The notes beneath the pieces were generated by a model that worked only from the letters and a program-made list of their open reading frames with translations, made no database searches and was not told the DNA's origin. Made by a program: the position numbers and the translations under genes. Below, in pieces: positions 24,429-31,947 of a stretch of 38,266 nt of DNA; position 1 is the first letter of the stretch; each line of letters starts with the position of its first letter. Source of the stretch: CAZABG01 sp964483465 (lineage in GTDB: Bacteria > Chlamydiota > Chlamydiia > Chlamydiales > Parachlamydiaceae); the NCBI GenBank assembly GCA_964483465.1, contig CAZABG010000015.1:1-38266 (forward strand), written 5' to 3'.

Positions 24429-24643
24429 TACTTCGCCTCACCCTTTTTAAGGCCGCTCTTTTGTGACAGAACGGTCAAAATGCGCGCGACATCTTTGCGC
24501 AATCCTCTTAACACGTGCGGCTTATCCATTTTTTTTTCTTTCTGTCTTGTGTTCAACGCTTGGAATTTTTCCTTGCGCTTGTCATTTAACAGGGCTTTCA
24601 GTTCATCAACTGACTGATCTCTAAATTCGGATGCTTTCGTCAT
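24428..24643 (-). CDS. rpmC: 50S ribosomal protein L29
   Basis: This 71-residue two-helix protein opens MTKASEFRDQSVDELKALL and includes the basic RGLRKDVARILTVL segment. L29 lies by the tunnel exit. Its stop overlaps the rpsQ start by one base. Confidence 0.96.
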   Translation of the reverse strand: MTKASEFRDQSVDELKALLNDKRKEKFQALNTRQKEKKMDKPHVLRGLRKDVARILTVLSQKSGLKKGEAK

Positions 24644-24653
24644 AACTCTACTC

Positions 24654-25073
24654 TTAAACTTGTTCCTGCCGTTTCACAAAACGGGTCGGCACCCCTAGTT
24701 TAGCGGCGGCTCTTCTTAAAGCGCTTTGTGCTACATCTTCCGGCACGTTAGCTACTTCAAAAAGGATTTTCCCAGGACGCACAACGGCTACCCAGTGATC
24801 TACAGCGCCTTTACCTTTACCCATACGTACCTCAGCAGGCTTCTTGGTTACCGGTTTGTCCGGGAACACACGAATCCACACCTTACCGCGTCTTTGGAAG
24901 AATCGGTTGATGGCCACACGGCATGCTTCAATTTGTTGGTTGGTGATCCAGCCTCTTTCGAGAACCTGGATTCCGTATTCGCCAAAGTTGACGAAGTTTC
25001 CGGCTTTGCTTATACCAGCAAAGCTTCCTTTTTGCATTTTTCTATGCTTAGTTCTTTTGGGCATCAGAGCCAT
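24654..25073 (-). CDS. rplP: 50S ribosomal protein L16
   Basis: This 139-residue protein has MPKRTKHRKMQKG, GYGIQVLERGWITNQQIEACR-like text and MGKGKGAVDHWVAVVRPGKILFEV, characteristic of L16, which organises the A-site tRNA pocket. Start may be ATG 25073 (MALMPKR, about 11 nt after GGAGG) or ATG 25064 (MPKR, the usual family start). Confidence 0.97.
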   Translation of the reverse strand: MALMPKRTKHRKMQKGSFAGISKAGNFVNFGEYGIQVLERGWITNQQIEACRVAINRFFQRRGKVWIRVFPDKPVTKKPAEVRMGKGKGAVDHWVAVVRPGKILFEVANVPEDVAQSALRRAAAKLGVPTRFVKRQEQV

Positions 25074-25076
25074 AGG

Positions 25077-25721
25077 TTATGCAGCCTCCTTCTTCTGGGC
25101 GACTTCACCTTTGTAAATCCAAACTTTAACACCGATCGAACCGTAGGTAGTTTCTGCTCTACCGGTCGCGTAATCAATGTCCGCTCTTAATGTATGAAGC
25201 GGAGTCGAACCTTCTTTGTACCATTCAGTTCTTGCAATCTCAGCACCGCCGAGACGGCCTGAAGTTTGAATCTTAATTCCAAGAGCGCCCGCATCCATCG
25301 AAGCTTGCATCGCTTTCTTCATCGCTCTTCTAAACGGAATACGTCTTTCGAGCTGCTTCGCGATACCATCAGCAACAACTTTTGCATCAAGGTCTGGTCT
25401 CTTGATTTCTTCTACTTCGATCCAAACTTCTTTTCCTGTAAGCTTGGAGAGCTCAGTTCTGAGCTGCTCGATATCAGACCCTTTTTTACCGATAACAAGA
25501 CCAGGTCTTGCAGTAACGATAGTAATTTCGATCTTATCGCTCATACGTTTAATAACGATTTGCGATGTACCTTGGCAGATCGGCTTCTTAAGAAGTGTCT
25601 TTCTCAACATATCGTCTTCGATAAGAAGAGTTCCGAACTCTTTTTTATTGGCGAACCATTTTGATTTCCATTTGCGGTTCAAAATGAGTCTTAAACCTGT
25701 TGGATTTGCTTTTTGTCCCAT
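25077..25721 (-). CDS. rpsC: 30S ribosomal protein S3
   Basis: This 214-residue protein has MGQKANPTGLRLILNRKWKSKWFA, a KH domain with the GLVIGKKGSDIEQLR loop, and the GRLGGAEIARTEWYKEGSTPLHTLRADIDYATGRAETTYGSIGVKVWI C-terminal domain. It forms part of the mRNA entry helicase. It lies 3 nt from rplP and 5 nt from rplV. Confidence 0.98.
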   Translation of the reverse strand: MGQKANPTGLRLILNRKWKSKWFANKKEFGTLLIEDDMLRKTLLKKPICQGTSQIVIKRMSDKIEITIVTARPGLVIGKKGSDIEQLRTELSKLTGKEVWIEVEEIKRPDLDAKVVADGIAKQLERRIPFRRAMKKAMQASMDAGALGIKIQTSGRLGGAEIARTEWYKEGSTPLHTLRADIDYATGRAETTYGSIGVKVWIYKGEVAQKKEAA

Positions 25722-25726
25722 TATTC

Positions 25727-26062
25727 TTATTCCTCGCCTACGATAACAGTAAAATGGCTCGTCCTCTTCATAATAGGATGGGATCCGCCTTTGTTTTTCG
25801 GCTTTGATCTTTTAAAGACCGGACCTGCGTCAACACGAACTTCTTGAACAAACATCTTTTCACGACGCATGTTGTGCAAAGTTTCGCCATTTGCGATTGC
25901 GGAATCAAGCGTACGTCCTAAAAGACGACCTGCTTTTAATTCACAAACCATCAATTGGTGCTTCGCTTGAGCGATTGGCAATCCTCTGATCAAGCCTGCA
26001 GCTAAGCGAGCTTTTCTCGGAGAGATTCTAATAAATTTTGTTATGGCTTTTGATGTACTCAT
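25727..26062 (-). CDS. rplV: 50S ribosomal protein L22
   Basis: This 111-residue protein has ITKFIRISPRKARLAAGLIRG at the start and the extended hairpin ending KPKNKGGSHPIMKRTSHFTVIV. The hairpin reaches into the exit tunnel, where macrolides act. It lies 3 nt downstream of rpsS. Confidence 0.98.
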   Translation of the reverse strand: MSTSKAITKFIRISPRKARLAAGLIRGLPIAQAKHQLMVCELKAGRLLGRTLDSAIANGETLHNMRREKMFVQEVRVDAGPVFKRSKPKNKGGSHPIMKRTSHFTVIVGEE

Positions 26063-26065
26063 TTA

Positions 26066-26359
26066 TTAACCTTGTGACCCCGGAGTTGCAGAGACAACCT
26101 TCTTAATCGGGTGTCCTTTAAATGTACGTGTTGGGGAAAACTCACCCAAACGGTGTCCAATCATATTCTCTGTAACATAAACCGACATAAACTTACGTCC
26201 GTTGTGTACATCGAACGTATGACCAATCATATCAGGAGTGATCATAGATCTTCTCGACCATGTTTTGATTGGCTTTTTAGAGCCTTCTTTCAGAAGTTTG
26301 TCGACCTTCTTTTGCAGATGGTGATCAACGAAAGGACCTTTTTTTAACGATCTAGCCAT
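26066..26359 (-). CDS. rpsS: 30S ribosomal protein S19
   Basis: This 97-residue protein has MARSLKKGPFVDHHL, WSRRSMITPDMIGHTFDVHNGRKF and HRLGEFSPTRTFKGH, the full set of S19 signatures. It lies 2 nt downstream of rplB. Confidence 0.98.
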   Translation of the reverse strand: MARSLKKGPFVDHHLQKKVDKLLKEGSKKPIKTWSRRSMITPDMIGHTFDVHNGRKFMSVYVTENMIGHRLGEFSPTRTFKGHPIKKVVSATPGSQG

Positions 26360-26361
26360 GG

Positions 26362-27207
26362 TTATTTCTTCCTACGATCTTTAACGATAAACTTATTCGA
26401 TTTCTTCAAGGAACGTGTTCTCAAACCTCTAGTATATAAAGACCAAGGTGTTTGAGGAATGTTACCTTTATGCTTACCTTCGCCACCACCGTGCGGGTGA
26501 TCAACAGGGTTCATAGCCGTACCGCGAACGGTTGGGCGGACCCCTTTCCAACGCATTCTACCCGCTTTACCTTCTACACGAAGGTTATGCTCAGGGTTAG
26601 ATACCATTCCGAAAGTTGCGCGGCAGTTTTCATTTACCATTCTCATTTCGCCGGATGGCATTCTGAGAGTTGCATAACCGTTTGAACGCGCCATAAGCTG
26701 AGCGGAAAGACCCGCAGATCTTACCATCTTGGCTCCCTTGCCAGGAATCATTTCGATGCATGAAACAACCGAACCGATAGGCATCGATTTCATCTTCATG
26801 CAGTTACCAGAGGAAAATGGGGCTTCATCGCCGGTCATTACCTTGTCGCCTTCTTTCATGCCTTGTGTCGCGATAATGTATCTTTTCTCGCCATCAGCAT
26901 AATTTATAAGAGCGATGTATGAAGAACGGTTTGGATCATACTGAATCGAATCGACAATCGCTTCGACTCCTTCTTTATCTCTCTTGAAATCGACAACGCG
27001 GAAATGTCTCTTATGTCCGCCACCTTTGTGACGGCAAGTAATGTGTCCTGCGTTGTTACGACCCGAAGTCCGCCTTTTCTTTTCGAGGAGCGGCTTATGA
27101 GGCTTAACAGTTGCTTTTTTCCCATCAGTTTTACGAGTTAGTGTCTCATTAAGAGGCAGTACTAACTGTCTTGTACCTGGGGTTATTGGTCTAAATTTCT
27201 TTAGCAT
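26362..27207 (-). CDS. rplB: 50S ribosomal protein L2
   Basis: This 281-residue protein, with TSGRNNAGHITCRHKGGGHKR and the peptidyl-transferase-centre motif GTAMNPVDHPHGGGEGKHKGN near 230-250, is a complete L2. L2 is required for subunit joining and peptidyl transfer. It lies 19 nt downstream of rplW. Confidence 0.98.
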   Translation of the reverse strand: MLKKFRPITPGTRQLVLPLNETLTRKTDGKKATVKPHKPLLEKKRRTSGRNNAGHITCRHKGGGHKRHFRVVDFKRDKEGVEAIVDSIQYDPNRSSYIALINYADGEKRYIIATQGMKEGDKVMTGDEAPFSSGNCMKMKSMPIGSVVSCIEMIPGKGAKMVRSAGLSAQLMARSNGYATLRMPSGEMRMVNENCRATFGMVSNPEHNLRVEGKAGRMRWKGVRPTVRGTAMNPVDHPHGGGEGKHKGNIPQTPWSLYTRGLRTRSLKKSNKFIVKDRRKK

Positions 27208-27226
27208 AAGATCTTAATGACTCCTC

Positions 27227-27556
27227 TTATACGCTCTCTAAAGTGTCACCTTTTGAAAGGGTGACAATCGCTTTTTTTATACCACGAGTAAAACCTACAC
27301 GGCCTCTTACGCGGCGCTCTTTTGGCTTTACGTTAATCGTATTGACCTTCGTTACTTTAACAGTAGGATAGATCTCTTGGATTGCAGTTCTGATATCAGA
27401 TTTAGTAGCAGTTGGAGCTACCTCAAAAACATATTTTGGCAATTCGAACTTTGCGAGCGATTTATTGCTCTTCGAATTTTTGAGGTTTTCAAGTACAACC
27501 GACTTTTCGGTGACTCTGATCTGTTTAATGATTTCGTACGGATTTTTATTTGCCAT
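27227..27556 (-). CDS. rplW: 50S ribosomal protein L23
   Basis: This 109-residue protein has YVFEVAPTATKSDIRTAIQEIYPTVKVTKVNTINVKPKERR, the core of L23. At the tunnel exit it docks trigger factor and SRP. It lies 9 nt after rplD. Confidence 0.97.
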   Translation of the reverse strand: MANKNPYEIIKQIRVTEKSVVLENLKNSKSNKSLAKFELPKYVFEVAPTATKSDIRTAIQEIYPTVKVTKVNTINVKPKERRVRGRVGFTRGIKKAIVTLSKGDTLESV

Positions 27557-27565
27557 ATATATACC

Positions 27566-28249
27566 TTAGCTCAACCATTCGGTTAGTTCTTCAAGCGCCC
27601 CTGCTGTCACAACAATGTGCTCAGCCTTCAAGACATCAAATCCGGAAACGTTAGAAGCAAGCGAGAAGGATGCTTTTGGAAGGTTTCTTAAACTTTTGAT
27701 GAAGTTTTCATGAGATTCTGATGGCTCGGAAAAGCGGTGTTTGAAGTCGTGAACTTCGATTTCGCCCCATGTTCCTTCGCCAACGAAAAGGGTATTGCGT
27801 TTCATTTCAAGCGCATTCAGGAAGGAAGAGATTGATTTCGTTTTCGGCTCTTTCATTTGAGCGTCTTCGATTACAATAAATTTACCATCGCGAATCTTCT
27901 CGCCGATCAAAGCGCGAATAGCCGCTTTCTTCTCTTTTTTGTTAATTCTGATGTGCTGGTCTTCTTTATGACGTGGGCCGAATACGCGACCGCCCCCTCT
28001 ATACTGAGGAGATACGAGCGAACCTTGACGAGCTCTACCGCCACCTTTTTGCGGGTGAGGTTTTTTTGTCGTGTGTACAACTTCAGAGCGGGTTTTTGTA
28101 TGTGCGTTCCACTGACGAGCGTTGTTACGGATGGCAACAATGTAGTCTTTTACTAGCTGAGAGTTAACTTCCGCTTCTACAAGCCACGCATCGATTTTTA
28201 CGGAACCGACTTCTTTTCCGGTAATGTCATATTTTTTAACAGTAGTCAC
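27566..28249 (-). CDS. rplD: 50S ribosomal protein L4
   Basis: This 227-residue protein starts at GTG 28249, with GGAG about 9 nt upstream. It has the tunnel loop QWNAHTKTRSEVVHTTKKPHPQKGGGRARQGSLVSPQYRGGGRVFGP. In E. coli L4 autoregulates the S10 operon; whether it does here is unknown. It lies 14 nt after rplC. Confidence 0.97.
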   Translation of the reverse strand: MTTVKKYDITGKEVGSVKIDAWLVEAEVNSQLVKDYIVAIRNNARQWNAHTKTRSEVVHTTKKPHPQKGGGRARQGSLVSPQYRGGGRVFGPRHKEDQHIRINKKEKKAAIRALIGEKIRDGKFIVIEDAQMKEPKTKSISSFLNALEMKRNTLFVGEGTWGEIEVHDFKHRFSEPSESHENFIKSLRNLPKASFSLASNVSGFDVLKAEHIVVTAGALEELTEWLS

Positions 28250-28263
28250 TGTAGTAAACTCCC

Positions 28264-28950
28264 TTACTTCTTCTTATGCTGCTTTTTAACGCCGGCTGTT
28301 TTTTTCTTCTCAGCGGCCTTTAGGCTAATTAACGCACCTTTTGGCCCTGGAACTGCGCCCTGCACTACTAGCAGGTTGTCGGCGGAGTCATTTAAAATCA
28401 CTTTGAGGTTTTGTACGGTTCTTTTGTCATAGCCCATGTGGCCAGCTGCTTTACCGAGTGGAAGTACACGACCTGGCGTCGTTCTCATACCACGCGAACC
28501 CGCATGACGGTGGAAGCCCGAACCATGCGATGCAGGACCCCCTGCATAGTGGTGACGCTTCATTACCCCTTGATACCCTTTACCTTTACTCATTGCAGTT
28601 GCGTCTACGAATTCAACTTCTTTAAACGCATCAACGCCAACTGATTGGCCGAGGGTGTAAGTTTCAACGTTATCCAATCTCGATTCCTGAAGATGTCTCA
28701 TAGGAGCGAGATTGTTCTTTTTAAAACTTCCGTGCACTGGCTTTCCAAGTCTTCTTTCAGAAGTACGTGGATCTTTCGTCTTAACTTCCCCAAATCCGAG
28801 CTGTACCGCGGTGTACCCATCATTTTCTTTCGTTTTGATCTGAGTGACGATGTTAGGTATAACTTCAATTACGGTGCATGCGACTGAGTTGCCTTTGTCA
28901 TCAAAAAGCTGGATCATCCCCCGCTTTTTTCCCATCAAATTCAGCGCCAT
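28264..28950 (-). CDS. rplC: 50S ribosomal protein L3
   Basis: This is 228 residues from ATG 28950 (MALNLMGKKRGMIQLF), chosen because AAGGA ends 8 nt before it; an upstream frame extension to 28977 is not L3-like. The YQGVMKRHHYAGGPASHGSGFHRHAGSRGMRTTPGRV segment (about 138-172) is the L3 finger near the peptidyl-transferase centre, with a Lys/Arg-rich C-terminus. It opens the ribosomal operon; rpsJ is not upstream. Confidence 0.98.
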   Translation of the reverse strand: MALNLMGKKRGMIQLFDDKGNSVACTVIEVIPNIVTQIKTKENDGYTAVQLGFGEVKTKDPRTSERRLGKPVHGSFKKNNLAPMRHLQESRLDNVETYTLGQSVGVDAFKEVEFVDATAMSKGKGYQGVMKRHHYAGGPASHGSGFHRHAGSRGMRTTPGRVLPLGKAAGHMGYDKRTVQNLKVILNDSADNLLVVQGAVPGPKGALISLKAAEKKKTAGVKKQHKKK

Positions 28951-28986
28951 ATTCAATTCCTTTATTCTTAGGATCAATGCCCTGAG

Positions 28987-29016
28987 AGATTAATTTAATT
29001 GTGTAATTTTTATCAA
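28987..29016 (-). promoter_or_regulatory. Possible promoter of the rplC ribosomal operon
   Basis: On the minus strand TTGATA (complement of 29011-29016) and TAATCT (complement of 28987-28992) are 18 nt apart, about 30 nt before the rplC ATG. The 193-nt gap upstream of rplC is the only large gap in this run, which supports a promoter here, but the -10 is weak. Confidence 0.35.
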
Positions 29017-29117
29017 TCTAAAGAAGTGTTTTCAGCTTCTTTTGGATCTATTCTTCTTTTCTGATGACTGAGTACACGCGCAGCCTGTTTCACTCATGAA
29101 AAAAGAAAGTAAACGAT

Positions 29118-29134
29118 AAGATATCAAATATCTT
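29118..29134 (-). terminator. Short AT-rich hairpin after the SLBB gene, possible weak terminator
   Basis: A perfect 7-bp inverted repeat AAGATAT/ATATCTT (29118-29124 with 29128-29134) has a 3-nt loop. It is 9 nt past the SLBB gene stop, followed on the minus strand by ATCGTTTACTTTCTTTTTTC. The stem is weak, so some read-through into rplC is likely. Confidence 0.35.
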
Positions 29135-29143
29135 AATTTTACC

Positions 29144-29551
29144 TCAATGTTTATTCCCACTTTTCCCCTTCTTTTCCCGCTTAGCCTTAACGACTAGTTT
29201 GCGCGGGGCCTCTACAAGCTCATTCAGATCGTATTTACTCAAATCAGCAGACTCTTTGACGCCCGCCATTTCTAAAGCTTCCCTCAAGGTTTTACCCTTC
29301 CTGACATTATAGAAGCCAGGATCCCCCACTTCTCCCGTTATAGAGAGCAGAATTAGAGGCTTTGATGGATTTCCGTACGTAAAATGACCTTGTATCGCAG
29401 ACCATTGGGTGTAGAGTGTCAAAAATAAAATTGAGATAGCAAAAAGGGCCACTACCAGCCATTCATGGCGAAGTAGCGACCCTGGATTCAATGGTTTAAA
29501 GGCAGAGCCTTTAAACCATTTACTTAAATTACGCAGCAGCGGCAGCTGCAC
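29144..29551 (-). CDS. Membrane-anchored SLBB-domain protein
   Basis: This is about 135 residues. The N-terminus is cytoplasmic and basic. One transmembrane helix (about 30-49, LVVALFAISILFLTLYTQW) is followed by an SLBB-like domain, LLSITGEVGDPGFYNVRKGKTLREALEMAG(VKESADLSKYDLN), then a Lys-rich tail. SLBB domains are found in periplasmic polysaccharide-export and ComEA-like proteins and bind sugars or other ligands. No ATG start exists. GTG 29551 is preferred, 8 nt after AAGG, and overlaps the upstream Inc-like gene by 23 nt; TTG 29557 and TTG 29491 are alternatives. It lies between the Inc-like genes and rplC, where I recall no such gene in classical Chlamydia. Confidence 0.7.
   Translation of the reverse strand: MQLPLLRNLSKWFKGSAFKPLNPGSLLRHEWLVVALFAISILFLTLYTQWSAIQGHFTYGNPSKPLILLSITGEVGDPGFYNVRKGKTLREALEMAGVKESADLSKYDLNELVEAPRKLVVKAKREKKGKSGNKH
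29490..29520. repeat. Perfect 14-bp hairpin at the junction of the Inc-like and SLBB genes
   Basis: AATGGTTTAAAGGC (29490-29503) is exactly complementary to GCCTTTAAACCATT (29507-29520), with an AGA loop. It begins 9 nt after the Inc-like gene stop codon and lies within the 5' codons of the SLBB frame. No T-run follows on either strand, so it is not a standard terminator. It could stabilise the upstream mRNA or tune translation of the next gene. Confidence 0.75.
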
Positions 29552-30437
29552 GAGCAATACCTTCTTGACGCGGCAGCAAGAGATTGTACTTCTCTTGATA
29601 AGCTTCGAAGAAGTTCTTAGACAAGCTTAGAGTATTGCCAGCAAGACCTACAAGAACAAGCATGCTAAGCACTCCAGCCACGCCACCGAAAAATAACGCT
29701 GCAACTACAGCAGTTGATGCAGCAGTAAGTTTAAAGGTGGTGCTAGCGCCGCCAAGTACGTTCTTGATCACTGATGCGCGGTGCAACTTGTAAGAAGCCG
29801 TATGCTGATTAATCTTCGCTTCTCTTCTTGCTTCAATATTACCAAGATTGATTGGGTTAATATTCGCAGCAGGCTTATTCACCCATTTTGTAATTTTTGC
29901 GTGCTGAACTTTCGCTAATTTAAAGCTCGCGGTACCATTAATCGTATTGTCATAAAGTGAACTTCCACCAAATGGCAAATAGAAAAGTCCCGCTAAAGTA
30001 TCAAATGCTGGAACTTTATCAAGATGGTCTCTCAATACAGGAACCATTTCTCCAACTTTTCTTAAATCCGCTTTAGTTAAGAGCTGGTAGGTATCGCTCG
30101 CCTTCAAAAATCCGAAGAGTCTTGTGAAGAAAAGTGAAACTTGCACAAGGTTATTTCTAAGAGATTCTTCAGTAGGAGATTTTTCACCGGCTTTTGGAAT
30201 GTAGTTAGGATCAATCCACTTCGCAACATAGCTAATTGATTCGCCAAACTCTAAGAAATCAATTGCACCAACAATTTTCGGAGCTGAATCTTTAAGCTGA
30301 GCATTGTTAAATACGCCTGCATCGATTAAGCCTTTTGTTACTTTCGCAATATCTTTAACTACTTTTGTTTGAGCAACAGCTGTTCCGAATGTGCGGAATG
30401 TATCTAATACTGTGCTACCGACTGCTGATGTTGCCAT
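29529..30437 (-). CDS. Inc-like protein at the Cap1 (CT529) locus
   Basis: This 302-residue protein starts at ATG 30437, with a perfect GGAGG 8 nt upstream; a TTG at 30452 is less likely. The N-terminal 235 residues are soluble, helical and Ala/Lys-rich. A long hydrophobic hairpin (about 238-273, TAASTAVVAALFFGGVAGVLSMLVLVGLAG) is followed by a short tail ending in six Ala. One paired hydrophobic stretch of 35-40 residues is the mark of chlamydial inclusion-membrane (Inc) proteins. Between fmt and rplC C. trachomatis carries Cap1 (CT529), an inclusion-associated CD8 T-cell antigen. No sequence similarity to Cap1 is claimed, only position, size and topology. Secretion by type III is inferred. 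Confidence 0.65.
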   Translation of the reverse strand: MATSAVGSTVLDTFRTFGTAVAQTKVVKDIAKVTKGLIDAGVFNNAQLKDSAPKIVGAIDFLEFGESISYVAKWIDPNYIPKAGEKSPTEESLRNNLVQVSLFFTRLFGFLKASDTYQLLTKADLRKVGEMVPVLRDHLDKVPAFDTLAGLFYLPFGGSSLYDNTINGTASFKLAKVQHAKITKWVNKPAANINPINLGNIEARREAKINQHTASYKLHRASVIKNVLGGASTTFKLTAASTAVVAALFFGGVAGVLSMLVLVGLAGNTLSLSKNFFEAYQEKYNLLLPRQEGIARAAAAAA

Positions 30438-30460
30438 GTGTAAGTCCTCCAAATAAATAT

Positions 30461-31009
30461 TTAAGCTATTCGCTTTTCTTTTAACAATACCGCTTGCTTA
30501 TACAGAAAACTTAATGATCCGAACAATCCTGCTACAAGCATAATGGGCACTATTAAAGTCAGTTGAGAATAACCAATAATTACGAAAGTGGCAAGGGCAA
30601 TTTGCGAGATCGCATTCGCAAGATTTAATACGGCTTGTCGCTTATTACTAATATTTTTTTCATCATCTGTCAAAATACAAATTGAATCTATAACAATTGG
30701 AATATAGGCCGCGATATAGGCAATAGCGACCATAATTGCCAAGTTCATCGTAAGTGTAATCACACCTATTCTTTCAAAAAAAATAAGACTGCCGCCAAAA
30801 TCAGCAGGAACGAGAAGGCAGGCTCCGATCGATCCAAAAACTGTAGCTTCTTTTAAAAAAGAGGCTGTGAACAAGCCGTAGAGCCCAATTGGAAGTCGAC
30901 CAAAACTTATTAAATAACCAAAAGATTTTGAAGCAACACGTGTAATCGCTGATAATTCGGAAGTTTTTGGAAGCAAGAATAGAGTTTTAGAAAGAGAAAT
31001 CGGATTCAT
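30461..31009 (-). CDS. Second Inc-like membrane protein, coupled to fmt
   Basis: This is 182 residues from ATG 31009; the frame could extend 13 codons upstream into fmt, but the ATG overlaps the fmt stop as TAATG, a typical coupling signal. It has two hydrophobic hairpins (about residues 70-120 and 145-175) separated by a short charged linker containing DDEKN, with charged ends. This four-helix double-hairpin layout fits Inc proteins or small integral membrane proteins. I recognise no family. The next gene, the Cap1-position Inc-like protein, lies 24 nt downstream, so the pair is likely co-expressed with fmt. Confidence 0.65.
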   Translation of the reverse strand: MNPISLSKTLFLLPKTSELSAITRVASKSFGYLISFGRLPIGLYGLFTASFLKEATVFGSIGACLLVPADFGGSLIFFERIGVITLTMNLAIMVAIAYIAAYIPIVIDSICILTDDEKNISNKRQAVLNLANAISQIALATFVIIGYSQLTLIVPIMLVAGLFGSLSFLYKQAVLLKEKRIA

Positions 31010-31935
31010 TAAAATTGTAAAAACTCTTGACGCACACCCTGAATCCATTGAGATGCATGGACACGTTTTTTTCCTTCAAGTTGAAGCTCTATAATCTGAA
31101 GGGCTTTTTCTTTACATGCAACTACTAAACTATTTTTATGAAAGGCTAAAATTTGACCCGGCTTTCCCCTTTCATTTACGACTTGGGATTGAAAAATTTT
31201 TAATCGTTTAGTTTCATCTTTAATTTTTACTCTTACCCATGCTCCCGGCTCTGGATTTGAGCCGCGAATTAAATTGTGAATATCTTCTGCAGATTTATCC
31301 CAATTAATTTCACACTCTTCAAGCTCAACTTTTGGCGCGAATGTAACTAATGATTCGTCTTGAGGAATGTGCGGGAAGGTCCCTTCCTTAATAACTTCGA
31401 CTAAAGCATCCGCCCCTGCTTTTAAAAGAGATGCTTCAAGATCCTCATAGGTGGTGTTATCTGTAATCGGCACTTTTACTTGGCGTATGATATCGCCTGC
31501 GTCCATTTTCTTTACCATATGCATGATGGTAACGCCCGATTCTTTCTCCCCTGCCATTATCGCCCTTTGAATAGGAGCCGCTCCCCTATATTTTGGAAGC
31601 AGTGATGTATGAACGTTAATACACCCCTTTTTCGGCATGTCTAAGATATGTTGCTTTATGATTTCACCGTAGGCAACTACAACAAATAGATCTGCGTTAA
31701 ATTGTTCTAAAATGGGCGCAAATGAGGGATCTGAAACTTTTTCGGGCTGAAATAGGGGAATACTTGGTTGCTTTTCCTGAATATAGGCTTTTACAGCAGT
31801 GGGTTCTAAGTGAAGATTACGGCCTTTCGGTTTATCCGGCTTACTAATGACTGCCGCAACGTCAAACCCTTCATTTATTATACGCTCGAGAATATGTGCA
31901 GAAAAGGAAGGAGTTCCAAAAAAAACGATGCGCAT
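31009..31935 (-). CDS. fmt: Methionyl-tRNA formyltransferase
   Basis: This 308-residue cytoplasmic enzyme formylates initiator Met-tRNA using 10-formyl-THF. It has the expected MRIVFFGTPSFSAHIL start, the catalytic region INVHTSLLPKYRGAAPIQRAIM with His and the following DAGDI block, and a C-terminal tRNA-binding domain (about 205-308). It lies 12 nt after lpxA and shares one base with the next gene start. fmt next to lpxA is a chlamydial arrangement. Confidence 0.97.
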   Translation of the reverse strand: MRIVFFGTPSFSAHILERIINEGFDVAAVISKPDKPKGRNLHLEPTAVKAYIQEKQPSIPLFQPEKVSDPSFAPILEQFNADLFVVVAYGEIIKQHILDMPKKGCINVHTSLLPKYRGAAPIQRAIMAGEKESGVTIMHMVKKMDAGDIIRQVKVPITDNTTYEDLEASLLKAGADALVEVIKEGTFPHIPQDESLVTFAPKVELEECEINWDKSAEDIHNLIRGSNPEPGAWVRVKIKDETKRLKIFQSQVVNERGKPGQILAFHKNSLVVACKEKALQIIELQLEGKKRVHASQWIQGVRQEFLQF

Positions 31936-31947
31936 GATTGTACTAAA

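Noticed and set aside
24153..24617. 154-codon plus-strand frame antisense to rpsQ and rpmC
   Set aside because: It is a mirror of well-identified ribosomal genes; no Shine-Dalgarno sequence or recognisable motif.
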